A DNA stretch of 48,987 nt, from NCBI RefSeq assembly GCF_002933335.1, contig NZ_PDKS01000006.1, positions 1-48,987 on the forward strand, written 5' to 3'. Below are positions 13,168 to 25,014 of the stretch, piece by piece. The stretch is from Candidatus Pantoea edessiphila (GTDB lineage Bacteria > Pseudomonadota > Gammaproteobacteria > Enterobacterales > Enterobacteriaceae). The position numbers and the translations under genes were made by a program. The notes below the pieces were generated by a model. The model was not told where the DNA came from, did no database searches, and saw only the letters and a program-made list of their open reading frames with translations. The stretch's first letter is position 1; every line of letters begins with the position of its first letter.

Positions 13168-13908
13168 TTAATATTCATTTCCTTGAATACGACTCCGATA
13201 GCTTTCCCAATCAAAATATATCCACATACTTTTCCCTAGTCTCATTCTATCCATAACTCTTTCACCTAATAGTATATTCATACTATTATGATCTAAATTT
13301 GATAACATGCCAGTTGGTTTTTTAGAGGAAGATCTTCTATCAATAATTTGATTAATAATCATTTTTTCGTATCTTGATTCGCTTTGTATACCTATCTCAT
13401 CAATGATGAGTAAATCAACATTACTTAAGTTCTTAATTAACTGTTCTTCTGTAATCTCACTAGTTTCGTTAAACGTAGCTTTCATGCTGGACATTAAATC
13501 GGCAACTGTAACAATTAATACACTTTTTCCCCTTAAAATTAAATCATTACCTATCGCTGCTGCCAAGTGATTTTTACCGGTTCCAGGACGACCAGAGAAA
13601 ACAAAACTGGCAATACTCCCATCAAATTCAATAGAATATTGCCTTGCTAAACTAACAGCTTTGCGCTGACCTTCATTTTCTATATTATAGTTATCGAAAG
13701 AACAGTTGATATGTAATTCACGAATTCCAGAACGACACATAATTCGCTGCATTTTCATTGCTTTATTTTCACGAACAATAACTGATGAATTTAAAAGACC
13801 TTCTTCTTGGTTCCAAGCTAACAAATCTTCACCTCTAGTAAATTTTGGTTTGGTACCTGTTGGTATTATTTGTTTTAATCGACTCAAAAGATCATTGATT
13901 GTTTTCAT
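13168..13908 (-). CDS. dnaC: DNA replication protein DnaC (helicase loader)
   Basis: DnaC is the AAA+ ATPase that loads the DnaB helicase onto DNA opened by DnaA or a primosome. The protein is 246 aa (E. coli 245) and aligns end to end. The Walker A motif GRPGTGKNH lies near residues 104-112, Walker B is LLIIDEIG, and RRSSSKKPTGMLSN and GERVMDRMR follow. It starts 3 bp after the dnaT stop, so the pair is translationally close. In E. coli dnaTC is far from glmS, so the pair has been moved here. Confidence 0.97.
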   Translation of the reverse strand: MKTINDLLSRLKQIIPTGTKPKFTRGEDLLAWNQEEGLLNSSVIVRENKAMKMQRIMCRSGIRELHINCSFDNYNIENEGQRKAVSLARQYSIEFDGSIASFVFSGRPGTGKNHLAAAIGNDLILRGKSVLIVTVADLMSSMKATFNETSEITEEQLIKNLSNVDLLIIDEIGIQSESRYEKMIINQIIDRRSSSKKPTGMLSNLDHNSMNILLGERVMDRMRLGKSMWIYFDWESYRSRIQGNEY

Positions 13909-13911
13909 TAA

Positions 13912-14451
13912 TTATCCTCGAAAACCTTCGGGAATATTAAGATTTGGATTGGATATTTGTGTAATATTAGTTTTTGATTTATCAAAATTATTAGCACGAA
14001 TAATTTGCAAATTACGTGCAAATTTTTGTTGCCATTGAATATGATGAAATAAACTTCCTTCTGCTTGCCAATATGATATAAATCCAGATAATTCAGCATC
14101 TGTTATTGGATTAGTCAATGGAATACCCCAAACTGCAGCTTGTCGTATAAAATCAGAGTCCGGTTTCCAACCATCATACATGACGTATTTACCTACAGGT
14201 GTATATATATTTGTATGTATTTTATTATGAATCAAGGTGTTTTCTATTAGCATATTATTATTTTTTGACATAGATTTAACTTCTAAAGCTAATAATTGAG
14301 CTAAACGTTCAGGAGTAATAGCATACATCACAGGAGTATAGTTTTTCAATATTGCTAAAATGCCTCCTTCACTTTTTTTTAAAGAACTTATTGGATTTTG
14401 GCAAAATGAATATAAGCTTATTATTCTTGAAGATAAAATTTTTACTGGCAT
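13912..14451 (-). CDS. dnaT: Primosomal protein DnaT
   Basis: DnaT works with PriA/PriB to reload DnaB-DnaC at stalled forks. The protein is 179 aa, the E. coli length. The N-terminal half is divergent, but the C-terminal half matches strongly: GKYVMYDGWKPDSDFIR, FISYWQAEGSLFHHIQWQQK and the terminal IPEGFRG. The start at 14451 lacks a strong ribosome binding site. It forms an operon with dnaC and lies 120 bp downstream of gyrB on the same strand. Confidence 0.95.
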   Translation of the reverse strand: MPVKILSSRIISLYSFCQNPISSLKKSEGGILAILKNYTPVMYAITPERLAQLLALEVKSMSKNNNMLIENTLIHNKIHTNIYTPVGKYVMYDGWKPDSDFIRQAAVWGIPLTNPITDAELSGFISYWQAEGSLFHHIQWQQKFARNLQIIRANNFDKSKTNITQISNPNLNIPEGFRG

Positions 14452-14571
14452 TAAGAAACCTGAAGTTAATAATTTATAATGTTTTAATCCAACTATAACC
14501 TAAATTTATCTTAAAATCTGTAGAACGTTGTATTTGATCTACATATTAATTGTTTTTGATTTTTCTGAATA

Positions 14572-16986
<2,415 letters not shown>

Positions 16987-17145
16987 TCATTATTACAATG
17001 TTTCTTATTAATTACAATTTATATTCCATAGTCAAATAGCTTATTTGGAAGCTACTATTAAATAATTATAAACTAAGGTATAAGTTTATTTTGTTTCAAC
17101 TAGCAAACAATACGTTGGCATTTTATACATGTAATACATACAAAC

Positions 17146-18246
17146 TTATATTCTCATGGGCATTACAACATAATAAGCATAAGGATTATTAATATCTTGA
17201 ATATGCATACTAGATATAGAATTTATAAATGATAAACGTACCTGGCTACATTTTAATGTGTTTAATACATCTATAATATATATAACATTAAAGCAAATTT
17301 CCAATTTATCACCACTATACTTAACTGCTAATTTTTCTTCTGATTTTTCATGATTATAATTACTAGTTGTTATAATCAATTGATTTTTACTAATATGTAG
17401 ACGAACACCTCGAAATTTTTCATTAGATAGAATCGAAGCTCGTGATAACGCTTGTTTAAGTAAAGTACAATCTACTTCTAATGATTTATTTGGAGGTTTT
17501 TCTAATACTTGACGGTAATTTGGGAATATTCCATTAATTAATCTGGATGTAAAAATAATTTTTTTTGTATGAATTCTAATATTACTAGAACCAATTTGTA
17601 TTTTTAAATTTATGTTTTCTCCGTTTAATATACGTGACAATTCAGTTACACCTTTGCGTGGTAACACTATCGAATATTTGGGTAATTTATTGTTAATATT
17701 AATAAAATAAGTTGCTAAACGATGTCCATCTGTTGCTACTGTACGAATTTCTTGATTCCCTATTTCAAACATAATTCCATTTAGATAGTGACGAATATCT
17801 TGATTACCCATTGAGAATTGTGTAAATTCTATTAATTTCTTTAAATTATCTTGTAATAAATCAAATTCTATTACAATATTCCAATCATTAATATCTGGAA
17901 AATTTGAAGATGGTAATGTTGACAACGAAAAATTAATATTACCAGATATTATTAACATTCGATTCTGTTTAGCAAGAATATCTATAATTGACCCTGATGG
18001 AATATTGCGACAAATCTCTAAAAATTTTCTTGCTGGTACTGTAATAGATCCATGTTCATATAATTTTAACAATTCTACGCATGCTATCATCTCTATTTCT
18101 AGATCAGTTCCAGTCAAAAATAGCATCCGATCATTTGCTTTTATTAATATGTTTCCAAGAATTTGTTGTACGGGACGGCTATTTAATACAGAACTAATTT
18201 GTTGTAATGGCTTAATTATTTTTTCTCTTTCAATAAGTAGTTTCAT
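17146..18246 (-). CDS. dnaN: DNA polymerase III beta subunit (sliding clamp)
   Basis: The clamp tethers DNA polymerase III to the template as a ring-shaped dimer. The protein is 366 aa, the E. coli length. Conserved segments are VLNSRPVQQILGNIL near the start, VATDGHRLATY in domain 2 and the C-terminus ending VMPMRI, whose Met-Arg region forms part of the clamp-binding pocket. It starts 14 bp after the dnaA stop. The 168 bp before gyrB contain no recF. Confidence 0.99.
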   Translation of the reverse strand: MKLLIEREKIIKPLQQISSVLNSRPVQQILGNILIKANDRMLFLTGTDLEIEMIACVELLKLYEHGSITVPARKFLEICRNIPSGSIIDILAKQNRMLIISGNINFSLSTLPSSNFPDINDWNIVIEFDLLQDNLKKLIEFTQFSMGNQDIRHYLNGIMFEIGNQEIRTVATDGHRLATYFININNKLPKYSIVLPRKGVTELSRILNGENINLKIQIGSSNIRIHTKKIIFTSRLINGIFPNYRQVLEKPPNKSLEVDCTLLKQALSRASILSNEKFRGVRLHISKNQLIITTSNYNHEKSEEKLAVKYSGDKLEICFNVIYIIDVLNTLKCSQVRLSFINSISSMHIQDINNPYAYYVVMPMRI

Positions 18247-18260
18247 AATTATAAATATTT

Positions 18261-19658
18261 CTATAAAGATAATAATTTAATAATTTTATAAAAATCTTTT
18301 TCAAAATTATAATTATTTTTACATAATAGTTTAATTTTTCGATAAGCATGCAGTACAGTAGTATGATCACGTCCACCAAAAGCATTTCCTATTTCTGATA
18401 AACTATAGTTAGTTAGTTCTTTAGCTATTGTCATAGCAATTTGACGAGGATATGTAAAAGAACGTGATCTATTCTGAGAAATAATATCTACAACTGCTAT
18501 TCTATAATATTCAGCTACTTTTTTTTGAATATTAGGAATAGTAATTACATCTCCTTGCAAAGCTAATAAATCTTGTAATACTTCATTTACAAAGTCAATA
18601 TTAATTGTACATCCTATAAAGTTAGCGTTAGCAATTATTCTATTTAAGGCTCCTTCCAATTCACGTACATTAGAATTTAAATTTTTAGCAATAAAACAAG
18701 CAACTTCTTTAGGTAAAAGAATATTATTTTCATTAGCTTTTTTCATTAGTATTTCTATGCGAGTTTCTAATTCTGGTGGTTTAATTGCTATAGTTAAACC
18801 GCATCCAAAACGTGATTTTAACCGATCTTCAATACCATGCAAATCTTTTGGATAATGATCTGAAGTAATTATTATTTGTTTGTTATTTTCTATTAATATA
18901 TTAAAAGTATGGAAAAACTCTTCTTGTGATCTTTCTTTGTTAGCAAGAAACTGTATGTCATCAATCAATAGAGTATCAGCTGAACGATAATAACATTTAA
19001 AATCTTCTATTGCACTATTTTTTAGTGACTTAACCATACTTTGAACAAAAAGTTCTGAATTTATGTAAACTAATTTTATTTTTGGTTCTTTAGTAGTGAT
19101 TTTATTACCTACTGCATTGAGTAAATGAGTTTTACCAAGTCCGGTATTACCATAGATAAACAATGGATTATATTTGATATTTGTGTTATTAGCAACTTGG
19201 TATGCTGCTGTACGTGCTAATTTATTGCATTTTCCTTCTACAAAACTATCAAAATTATATTTCTTGTTTAAATTTGAGCTACGGATAATATTTAATTTTG
19301 TTAATAGATTATCCCAAGAAGATATTTCAATTTGTTTGTTTACAAAATTTTTTCTTATTGATGTAATAGGAATTGCAATATTCTTTGTAGTCTTGATAGT
19401 CTTGTTTTGTAGATTACAAATACCGACTTTAAAATTTAATGAAGGTGCATCAATTCCACAAAGTTCTTGCATTAATTCATTGATGTCTCCATAATATTTA
19501 TATTTTACCCAGTCAAGTACAAATCTATTTGGTGCATATAATGCAAGAATATTTTTACTATATTTAGCTTGTAATGGACGAATCCACATACTAAATTCAG
19601 TAGCAGTTAGCTGATCTTGTAATCTAATGAGACATTGTTGCCAAAGAGCAATTGACAC
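18261..19658 (-). CDS. dnaA: Chromosomal replication initiator DnaA
   Basis: DnaA is the AAA+ protein that opens oriC. The protein is 465 aa (E. coli 467). Domain I is at the N-terminus ([13 protein letters not shown]). The Walker A motif GNTGLGKTH lies in domain [12 protein letters not shown] is Walker B, and the domain IV signature [20 protein letters not shown] is intact. The arginine equivalent to E. coli R399 is kept, while the residue equivalent to R405 is Tyr. Its retention is notable because Blochmannia and Wigglesworthia lack dnaA. It is divergent from rpmH. Confidence 0.99.
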   Translation of the reverse strand: MSIALWQQCLIRLQDQLTATEFSMWIRPLQAKYSKNILALYAPNRFVLDWVKYKYYGDINELMQELCGIDAPSLNFKVGICNLQNKTIKTTKNIAIPITSIRKNFVNKQIEISSWDNLLTKLNIIRSSNLNKKYNFDSFVEGKCNKLARTAAYQVANNTNIKYNPLFIYGNTGLGKTHLLNAVGNKITTKEPKIKLVYINSELFVQSMVKSLKNSAIEDFKCYYRSADTLLIDDIQFLANKERSQEEFFHTFNILIENNKQIIITSDHYPKDLHGIEDRLKSRFGCGLTIAIKPPELETRIEILMKKANENNILLPKEVACFIAKNLNSNVRELEGALNRIIANANFIGCTINIDFVNEVLQDLLALQGDVITIPNIQKKVAEYYRIAVVDIISQNRSRSFTYPRQIAMTIAKELTNYSLSEIGNAFGGRDHTTVLHAYRKIKLLCKNNYNFEKDFYKIIKLLSL

Positions 19659-20079
19659 TTTAAATACTCCAATCTTATCTTATAATTTTATATAAAATTT
19701 AGACTAAACATGAGAAAATGATTTGTTAACATAAATAAAAAATACTAATATTAATAATATTTTTTTTATAAAGCTGTCTAGCTAAAAAATTAAAATTTTA
19801 ACAAAAATTCTATATCTATATTAAAAATTGATTTAAAATATAAACAAACACTAAAATGCTTATAACTTAAACATAAAACTTCAACAATAATAAAACAGCA
19901 ATTTCATTGGAAAACTAAAGTTAAGTTTTCTAATGATACTTGCAAATAAGATTAATTATTTTTGTGATAGTATCCTAAGGAAAATTTTTTGTTTTACTCT
20001 AAATAGTTGAGAAAATAATAATCAATTTGCTATTATTGAAGATGTACTCTGAGTGAAGATCTATAAGGTAAAATTATTT
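19659..20079. other. Divergent dnaA / rpmH promoter region
   Basis: These 421 bp hold no gene. They separate dnaA (minus) from rpmH (plus), as in E. coli. A good rpmH promoter lies at 20007-20036. I saw no TTATCCACA-type DnaA box cluster, so I would not call this the origin from sequence alone, nor is DnaA autoregulation evident. Confidence 0.6.
20007..20036 (+). promoter_or_regulatory. Predicted rpmH promoter
   Basis: TTGAGA at 20007-20012 and TATTAT at 20031-20036 are separated by 18 bp, a sigma-70-type promoter. It gives a leader of about 40 nt before the rpmH ATG and should drive rpmH-rnpA-yidD-yidC and perhaps mnmE. Confidence 0.6.
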
Positions 20080-20226
20080 ATGAAAAGAACTTATCAACCC
20101 TCTGTAATTAAACGAAATAGATCGCATGGTTTTCGCGTTCGTATGTCTACTAAAAATGGTCGTAAGATCCTATCTTATAGGAGAGCAAAAGGTAGAATTA
20201 ATTTGACTATTTCTAAACATTGTTAG
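20080..20226 (+). CDS. rpmH: 50S ribosomal protein L34
   Basis: This small basic ribosomal protein has 48 aa (E. coli 46). It begins [20 protein letters not shown] and continues with a Lys/Arg-rich stretch typical of L34; the C-terminus has two extra residues (HC). AAGG at 20064-20067 is upstream. rnpA follows after 18 bp, the usual pairing. Confidence 0.97.
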   Translation: MKRTYQPSVIKRNRSHGFRVRMSTKNGRKILSYRRAKGRINLTISKHC

Positions 20227-20244
20227 TATTTTTTTTGATATATT

Positions 20245-20595
20245 ATGAACAGCTTTAAGTTTCCAAAAAAATTGCGATTATTAAAATCTAGCGAGTTTTT
20301 TTTTATATTTCGAGAACCTAAATGTATTTACTCATTACAATTTAATATATTTGGTCGTATTAATAAACTACAACATCCACGTATCGGACTTACTATTGCT
20401 AAAAAATATGTTAGACTTGCTCATGAACGTAACAGAATCAAGAGATTAATTAGAGAAAGCTTTCGTTTAAATCAACATAAATTACCGTTTATGGATTTTG
20501 TAGCAGTAGCTAGAAAAAGAAGTGTTGATTTAGATAATGTTGTTCTGTTGAAAAAACTGGAGAAATTATGGCAGCGTTATTGTCAATTGTCCTAA
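20245..20595 (+). CDS. rnpA: Ribonuclease P protein component
   Basis: RnpA helps the RNase P RNA cut tRNA 5' leaders. The protein is 116 aa (E. coli 119). The family signature [20 protein letters not shown] is intact, and [11 protein letters not shown] precedes it. It overlaps the start of yidD by 28 bp in another frame. No clear ribosome binding site precedes the ATG, so it may be coupled to rpmH. A T9 homopolymer near its 5' end does not break the frame. Confidence 0.97.
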   Translation: MNSFKFPKKLRLLKSSEFFFIFREPKCIYSLQFNIFGRINKLQHPRIGLTIAKKYVRLAHERNRIKRLIRESFRLNQHKLPFMDFVAVARKRSVDLDNVVLLKKLEKLWQRYCQLS

Positions 20596-20825
20596 GATTA
20601 TTAGTTACATTGATACGCATGTATCAATTTTTCATAAGTTCATCTTTAAAACCTCATTGTAGATTTTATCCAACTTGTTCTCAATATGCTATTGAATCAT
20701 TACAAAGTTTTGGAATAACATTAGGAGGTATTTTGATTTTAAAACGTATATTAAGATGTCAACCTTTTAGCAAAAGCGGGTACGATCCCGTGCCACCAAG
20801 ACCTTTTCATATCAGAGAATATTAA
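20568..20825 (+). CDS. yidD: Membrane protein insertion efficiency factor YidD
   Basis: YidD assists YidC-dependent insertion of inner-membrane proteins. The protein is 85 aa, the E. coli length. The N-terminal amphipathic helix is followed by the conserved cysteine motif [14 protein letters not shown] and by [10 protein letters not shown] near the end. It overlaps rnpA by 28 bp and ends 2 bp before yidC, so the three are one transcript. Confidence 0.96.
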   Translation: MAALLSIVLRLLVTLIRMYQFFISSSLKPHCRFYPTCSQYAIESLQSFGITLGGILILKRILRCQPFSKSGYDPVPPRPFHIREY

Positions 20826-20827
20826 AG

Positions 20828-22483
20828 ATGGATTCACAACGTAATCTTCTTTTGATTGTTTTCTTATTATTGTTTATTGTTTTTTGGCAAGCTTGGCAAA
20901 CAGATTATAATTTACGTTCAGAAGATAATCAAAAAATAACAAATAACAGTAATAACAAAAATAGTGAAAATAGTACATTTAATAATAATAATGATGACAA
21001 AAATATTTTGATCCAAAATAAAGATCAAAATATTTTTGTAAAAACTGATGTTTTTTTATTAAATATTAGCACTTACGGAGGAGATATCTGTCAAGCGGAA
21101 TTATTAAATTTTCCGGAAACTATTGGTTCTAATAAACCATTAAAATTACTAAAAACTAGTGATACATTTATATATCAGATACAAACTGGATTAAATGGTG
21201 TTGATGGTTCTGATAACATAGATAAAAATATACGACCTAAATTTATTACACAAAATCATTATTTTGAAATGAAAAAAGGACAAAATGAATTAAAAGTACC
21301 AATTACTTATCTCAGTAATAATGGAACTAAATATACAAAAACATTTATTTTTAAGAGAGGTGAGTATTCAATAAATGTACTTCATAACATTAGTAATTTT
21401 AGTAATAAATCCATAAAAATATCATCTTTTGGTAAAATAAAACAATCATTTACATTGCCACATAACTATGAAGCTAATAGTAGCTTTGCTTTACATAATT
21501 TCCGTGGTGCTGCTTATTCCACAGACAACCAAAAATATAAAAAATACAAATTTAATGACATTATAAGCAATAACAATTTAAATATTAGAACAATAAACGG
21601 TTGGGTCGCAATGCTTCAACAGTATTTCGCAACAGCATTAATACTTGACAACAATAACGATGAAATCACTAATACTATTTACACCAATAATATTGGTAAT
21701 AATACTGTTACTATAGGTTATCTATCCTCTCCTATAACTATTCCAGCTCATACTGAAAAAGATCTGTTCAGCACTATTTGGCTGGGTCCTGAACTTCAAG
21801 ATAAAATGGCTCTCCTTGCTCCTAATCTTGACTCAACAGTGGATTACGGCTGGCTGTGGTTTATTTCAAAACCATTATTCAAATTATTGAAGCTTATATA
21901 TAGTTTTGTACACAATTGGGGGTTTTCTATTATAATTATCACTTGTATTGTACGTGTAATTATGTATCCTCTTAGTAAAGCTCAATATGTATCAATGGCA
22001 AGAATGCGCACTTTACAACCAAAAATCCAAAATATACGTGATCGTCTAGGGGATGACAAGCAAAAAATAGGTCAAGAAATGATAGCTCTATACAGAAAAG
22101 AAAAAGTTAACCCTTTAGGAGGATGTTTACCAATCATAATTCAAATGCCTATTTTTTTAGCTCTTTATTACATGCTTTCAAGTTGTGTAGAATTAAGACA
22201 AGCGCCATTTATCTTTTGGATACATGACTTATCTTCACAAGATCCTTATTATATATTACCAATTATAATGGGCAGTACTATGTTTTTTATTCAAAAGACA
22301 TCACCAGTAAATAATACTGATCCAGTACATCAAAAATTCATGAATTATATGCCTATGATATTTACCGTTTTCTTTTTATGGTTTCCATCTGGTTTAGTGA
22401 TATATTATATTATCAGTAACTTAGTAACACTTATACAACAACAAATAATATATCGAAGCTTAAAAAAACATGGAATCGAATAA
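20828..22483 (+). CDS. yidC: Membrane protein insertase YidC
   Basis: YidC inserts and folds inner-membrane proteins, alone or with Sec, including the F0 c subunit encoded at 4002. The protein is 551 aa (E. coli 548). A single N-terminal membrane helix (about residues 5-22) is followed by an Asn/Lys-rich low-complexity linker, a periplasmic domain, and a C-terminal core of five membrane helices starting near residue 350 with the conserved [20 protein letters not shown]. The start is 2 bp after the yidD stop. Confidence 0.98.
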   Translation: MDSQRNLLLIVFLLLFIVFWQAWQTDYNLRSEDNQKITNNSNNKNSENSTFNNNNDDKNILIQNKDQNIFVKTDVFLLNISTYGGDICQAELLNFPETIGSNKPLKLLKTSDTFIYQIQTGLNGVDGSDNIDKNIRPKFITQNHYFEMKKGQNELKVPITYLSNNGTKYTKTFIFKRGEYSINVLHNISNFSNKSIKISSFGKIKQSFTLPHNYEANSSFALHNFRGAAYSTDNQKYKKYKFNDIISNNNLNIRTINGWVAMLQQYFATALILDNNNDEITNTIYTNNIGNNTVTIGYLSSPITIPAHTEKDLFSTIWLGPELQDKMALLAPNLDSTVDYGWLWFISKPLFKLLKLIYSFVHNWGFSIIIITCIVRVIMYPLSKAQYVSMARMRTLQPKIQNIRDRLGDDKQKIGQEMIALYRKEKVNPLGGCLPIIIQMPIFLALYYMLSSCVELRQAPFIFWIHDLSSQDPYYILPIIMGSTMFFIQKTSPVNNTDPVHQKFMNYMPMIFTVFFLWFPSGLVIYYIISNLVTLIQQQIIYRSLKKHGIE

Positions 22484-22555
22484 TTAGTTTTCTAATATTT
22501 AAATATTAGAAATAAAAATTTTATTAATTTTTAGTATTGGTTAATATGGTCTAAT

Positions 22556-23920
22556 ATGCAAAGTGATACTATTGTTGCACAAGCAACTCCTATCGGACGT
22601 GGTAGTATAGGTATTTTACGTGTTTCCGGAATTAAAGCTTTAGAAATTGCAAAAAAAGTATTACGTAAAGTTCCAAAACCTCGTTATGCTGATTATTTAC
22701 CCTTTAATGATTTTAATGGTATAATATTGGATAAAGGTATTGCTTTATGGTTTCCTAGTCCACATTCTTTTACTGGTGAAGATGTTTTAGAGCTTCATTG
22801 TCATGGAGGGCCAATAATTTTAGATTTATTATTAAAATGCATTATAAGTCTGCCTAAAGTACGTATTGCAAATCCAGGTGAGTTTTCTGAAAGAGCTTTT
22901 CTAAATGAAAAAATTGATTTGACACAAGCAGAAGCAATTTCAGATTTAATTAATGCAAGTTCAGAACAGGCAGCTCGTTCAGCAGTTAATTCATTGCAAG
23001 GTATGTTTTCAAAGCGCATAAGTAAAATAACAGAAGATCTTGTTAACTTGCGAATATTTATAGAAACAGCTATTGACTTTCCTAATGAAGAAGTTGATTT
23101 TATTTCTAAAAATGATCTTTCCAAGAAAATGGGTTCTATTATTTACAATTTAAAACAACTGATTTTACAATCACATCAAGGTTGCTTATTAAATGAAGGA
23201 ATGACAATTGTAATTGCTGGATATCCTAATGCTGGAAAATCTAGTTTATTTAACTCTTTAATAAAAAAGGAAACAGCTATTGTTACAAATATAGCTGGTA
23301 CAACACGTGATGTATTACATGAGTACATTAATATCGACGGAATACCTCTGCGTATACTCGATACAGCGGGATTGCGTGATTCTCAAAATGAAATTGAATA
23401 TCTTGGTATCAAACGAGCTGTATGTGAAATTGAAAAAGCAGATCATGTTTTATTTATAGTAGATGGAAAACATGTCACACCAAAACAATCTATAGAAATG
23501 TTATCAAAATTTTTATCTGATTTATCAATAAAAGTACCTGTTACAATTGTAAGAAATAAATCTGATATTACAGGAGAATCTATAGGTATTACTAAAATCA
23601 ATGGATTTACAGTAGTTCATTTATCTGCATTGAATAATGATGGCATGCAATATTTACTTAAACATCTTAGGAAAACAATAGGTTTTAAAAATACTGTAGA
23701 AGGTAATTTTGTGGCTAGACGCCGTCATCTTCAATCTTTAGAAATAGCTTATAATTATTTGATAAAAAGTAATGAAGCACTATTAATTAATTACTATAAT
23801 GAAGAATTTATAGCTGAATATTTGCAACTTGCGCAAAAGGAACTAAACAAAATTACAGGTTCTTTTACTTCTGAAGATTTATTAAATAAAATATTTTCTA
23901 GTTTTTGTATAGGCAAATAA
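22556..23920 (+). CDS. mnmE: tRNA modification GTPase MnmE
   Basis: MnmE is the GTPase partner of MnmG in wobble U34 modification. The protein is 454 aa, the E. coli length. The N-terminal folate-binding domain begins DTIVAQATPIGRG; the G domain has P-loop GYPNAGKS (near residue 222), DTAGLRD (G3) and NKSD (G4); the protein ends in the family CIGK motif that positions the modification cysteine. It follows yidC as in E. coli. Confidence 0.98.
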   Translation: MQSDTIVAQATPIGRGSIGILRVSGIKALEIAKKVLRKVPKPRYADYLPFNDFNGIILDKGIALWFPSPHSFTGEDVLELHCHGGPIILDLLLKCIISLPKVRIANPGEFSERAFLNEKIDLTQAEAISDLINASSEQAARSAVNSLQGMFSKRISKITEDLVNLRIFIETAIDFPNEEVDFISKNDLSKKMGSIIYNLKQLILQSHQGCLLNEGMTIVIAGYPNAGKSSLFNSLIKKETAIVTNIAGTTRDVLHEYINIDGIPLRILDTAGLRDSQNEIEYLGIKRAVCEIEKADHVLFIVDGKHVTPKQSIEMLSKFLSDLSIKVPVTIVRNKSDITGESIGITKINGFTVVHLSALNNDGMQYLLKHLRKTIGFKNTVEGNFVARRRHLQSLEIAYNYLIKSNEALLINYYNEEFIAEYLQLAQKELNKITGSFTSEDLLNKIFSSFCIGK

Positions 23921-23932
23921 TTTTATTAGTAC

Positions 23933-23949
23933 ATAAGAGTCACTCTTAT
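23933..23949 (+). terminator. Small hairpin after mnmE
   Basis: A 7-bp stem ATAAGAG/CTCTTAT with a TCA loop lies 13 nt after the mnmE stop. It is followed by AAAATA rather than a T tract, so it is at best a weak terminator or an mRNA 3' end stabiliser. Confidence 0.3.
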
Positions 23950-24089
23950 AAAATATATCTAATATCATCAATTAATCACAATATAGAGTGATAATCTATT
24001 TTTAATAGTGTATATCTATAAAATATTTATCTTTAAAACAACGTATGTCAGTTGTTTTTTATCCAATATCAAATAAATTTTAAATGTAT

Positions 24090-25004
24090 ATGAAGAAATT
24101 CGATATAAAAACATTCCAAGGGTTAATTTTAACATTACAAGAATATTGGATGAGGCAAGGCTGTATTCTTATACAACCATTAGATATAGAAGTAGGAGCT
24201 GGAACTTCTCATCCAATCACTTGTTTACATGCACTGGGTCCTGAGCCAATTGCAGCAGCCTATGTCCAACCTTCACGTAGACCTACTGATGGTCGTTATG
24301 GTAACAATCCAAATCGTTTACAGTACTACTTTCAATTTCAAGTTATTATGAAACCTTCTCCAAAAAATATTCAAGAACTATATTTAAATTCACTAAAGAA
24401 ACTAGATATAAATCCTACTGTTCAAGATATACGTTTTGTAGAGGATGATTGGGAAAATCCAACCTTAGGAGCTTGGGGTCTAGGTTGGGAGATTTTACTT
24501 AATGGTCTAGAGATTTCTCAATTCACTTACTTTCAGCAGATTGGTTGTATGGATTGTAGACCTGTTACTGGTGAGATTACTTATGGTTTAGAACGAATTG
24601 CAATGTTTATACAGCATGTGGATAATGTATATGATTTAGTATGGAATAACGGCTTATATGGTACAATTACATATAAAGATATTTTTTATGAAAATGAATT
24701 AGAACAATCAGCTTATAATTTTAAATACGCAAATACTGATTTTTTGCTAATTCGTTTTGAACAATATGAAAAAGAAATTTTATATCTATTAAGCTTGAAA
24801 GATCCTTTACCTATCCCTGCTTATGAATGTGTTCTAAAAGCAATTCATAGTTTTAATCTTTTAGACTCTCGTAAAGCTATGTCAGTAACTGAGCGACAAT
24901 GTTATATTTTGCGCATTCGCAATTTAACCAAATCTGTAGCTGAAGCTTATTATAATTATCGTAAAACATTAGGATTTCCAATGTGTAATTTAAAAAAAGT
25001 CTAA
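24090..25004 (+). CDS. glyQ: Glycyl-tRNA synthetase alpha subunit
   Basis: GlyQ is the catalytic alpha subunit of the alpha2beta2 glycyl-tRNA synthetase. The protein is 304 aa (E. coli 303). Conserved features are [16 protein letters not shown] near residue 30, [17 protein letters not shown], and the C-terminal [15 protein letters not shown] chose ATG 24090 because [10 protein letters not shown] aligns with the E. coli N-terminus; ATG 24084 would add two residues. glyS follows after 10 bp. In E. coli glyQS is far from mnmE, so this junction is a rearrangement. Confidence 0.97.
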   Translation: MKKFDIKTFQGLILTLQEYWMRQGCILIQPLDIEVGAGTSHPITCLHALGPEPIAAAYVQPSRRPTDGRYGNNPNRLQYYFQFQVIMKPSPKNIQELYLNSLKKLDINPTVQDIRFVEDDWENPTLGAWGLGWEILLNGLEISQFTYFQQIGCMDCRPVTGEITYGLERIAMFIQHVDNVYDLVWNNGLYGTITYKDIFYENELEQSAYNFKYANTDFLLIRFEQYEKEILYLLSLKDPLPIPAYECVLKAIHSFNLLDSRKAMSVTERQCYILRIRNLTKSVAEAYYNYRKTLGFPMCNLKKV

Positions 25005-25014
25005 GGGTATTATA

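Noticed and set aside
13706-14099. Open frames opposite and beside dnaC/dnaT
   Set aside because: They are antisense or out-of-frame shadows of clear dnaC and dnaT genes.
19659-20079. Replication origin next to dnaA
   Set aside because: No DnaA-box cluster was found; position alone is not enough. GC skew would be needed.
20245-20595. Frameshift at the T9 tract in rnpA
   Set aside because: The reading frame is continuous and aligns with RnpA through the tract.
24617-24625. Perfect DnaA box TGTGGATAA
   Set aside because: It lies inside glyQ, encoding the conserved HVDNV residues; a single box in a gene is best explained by codon choice.
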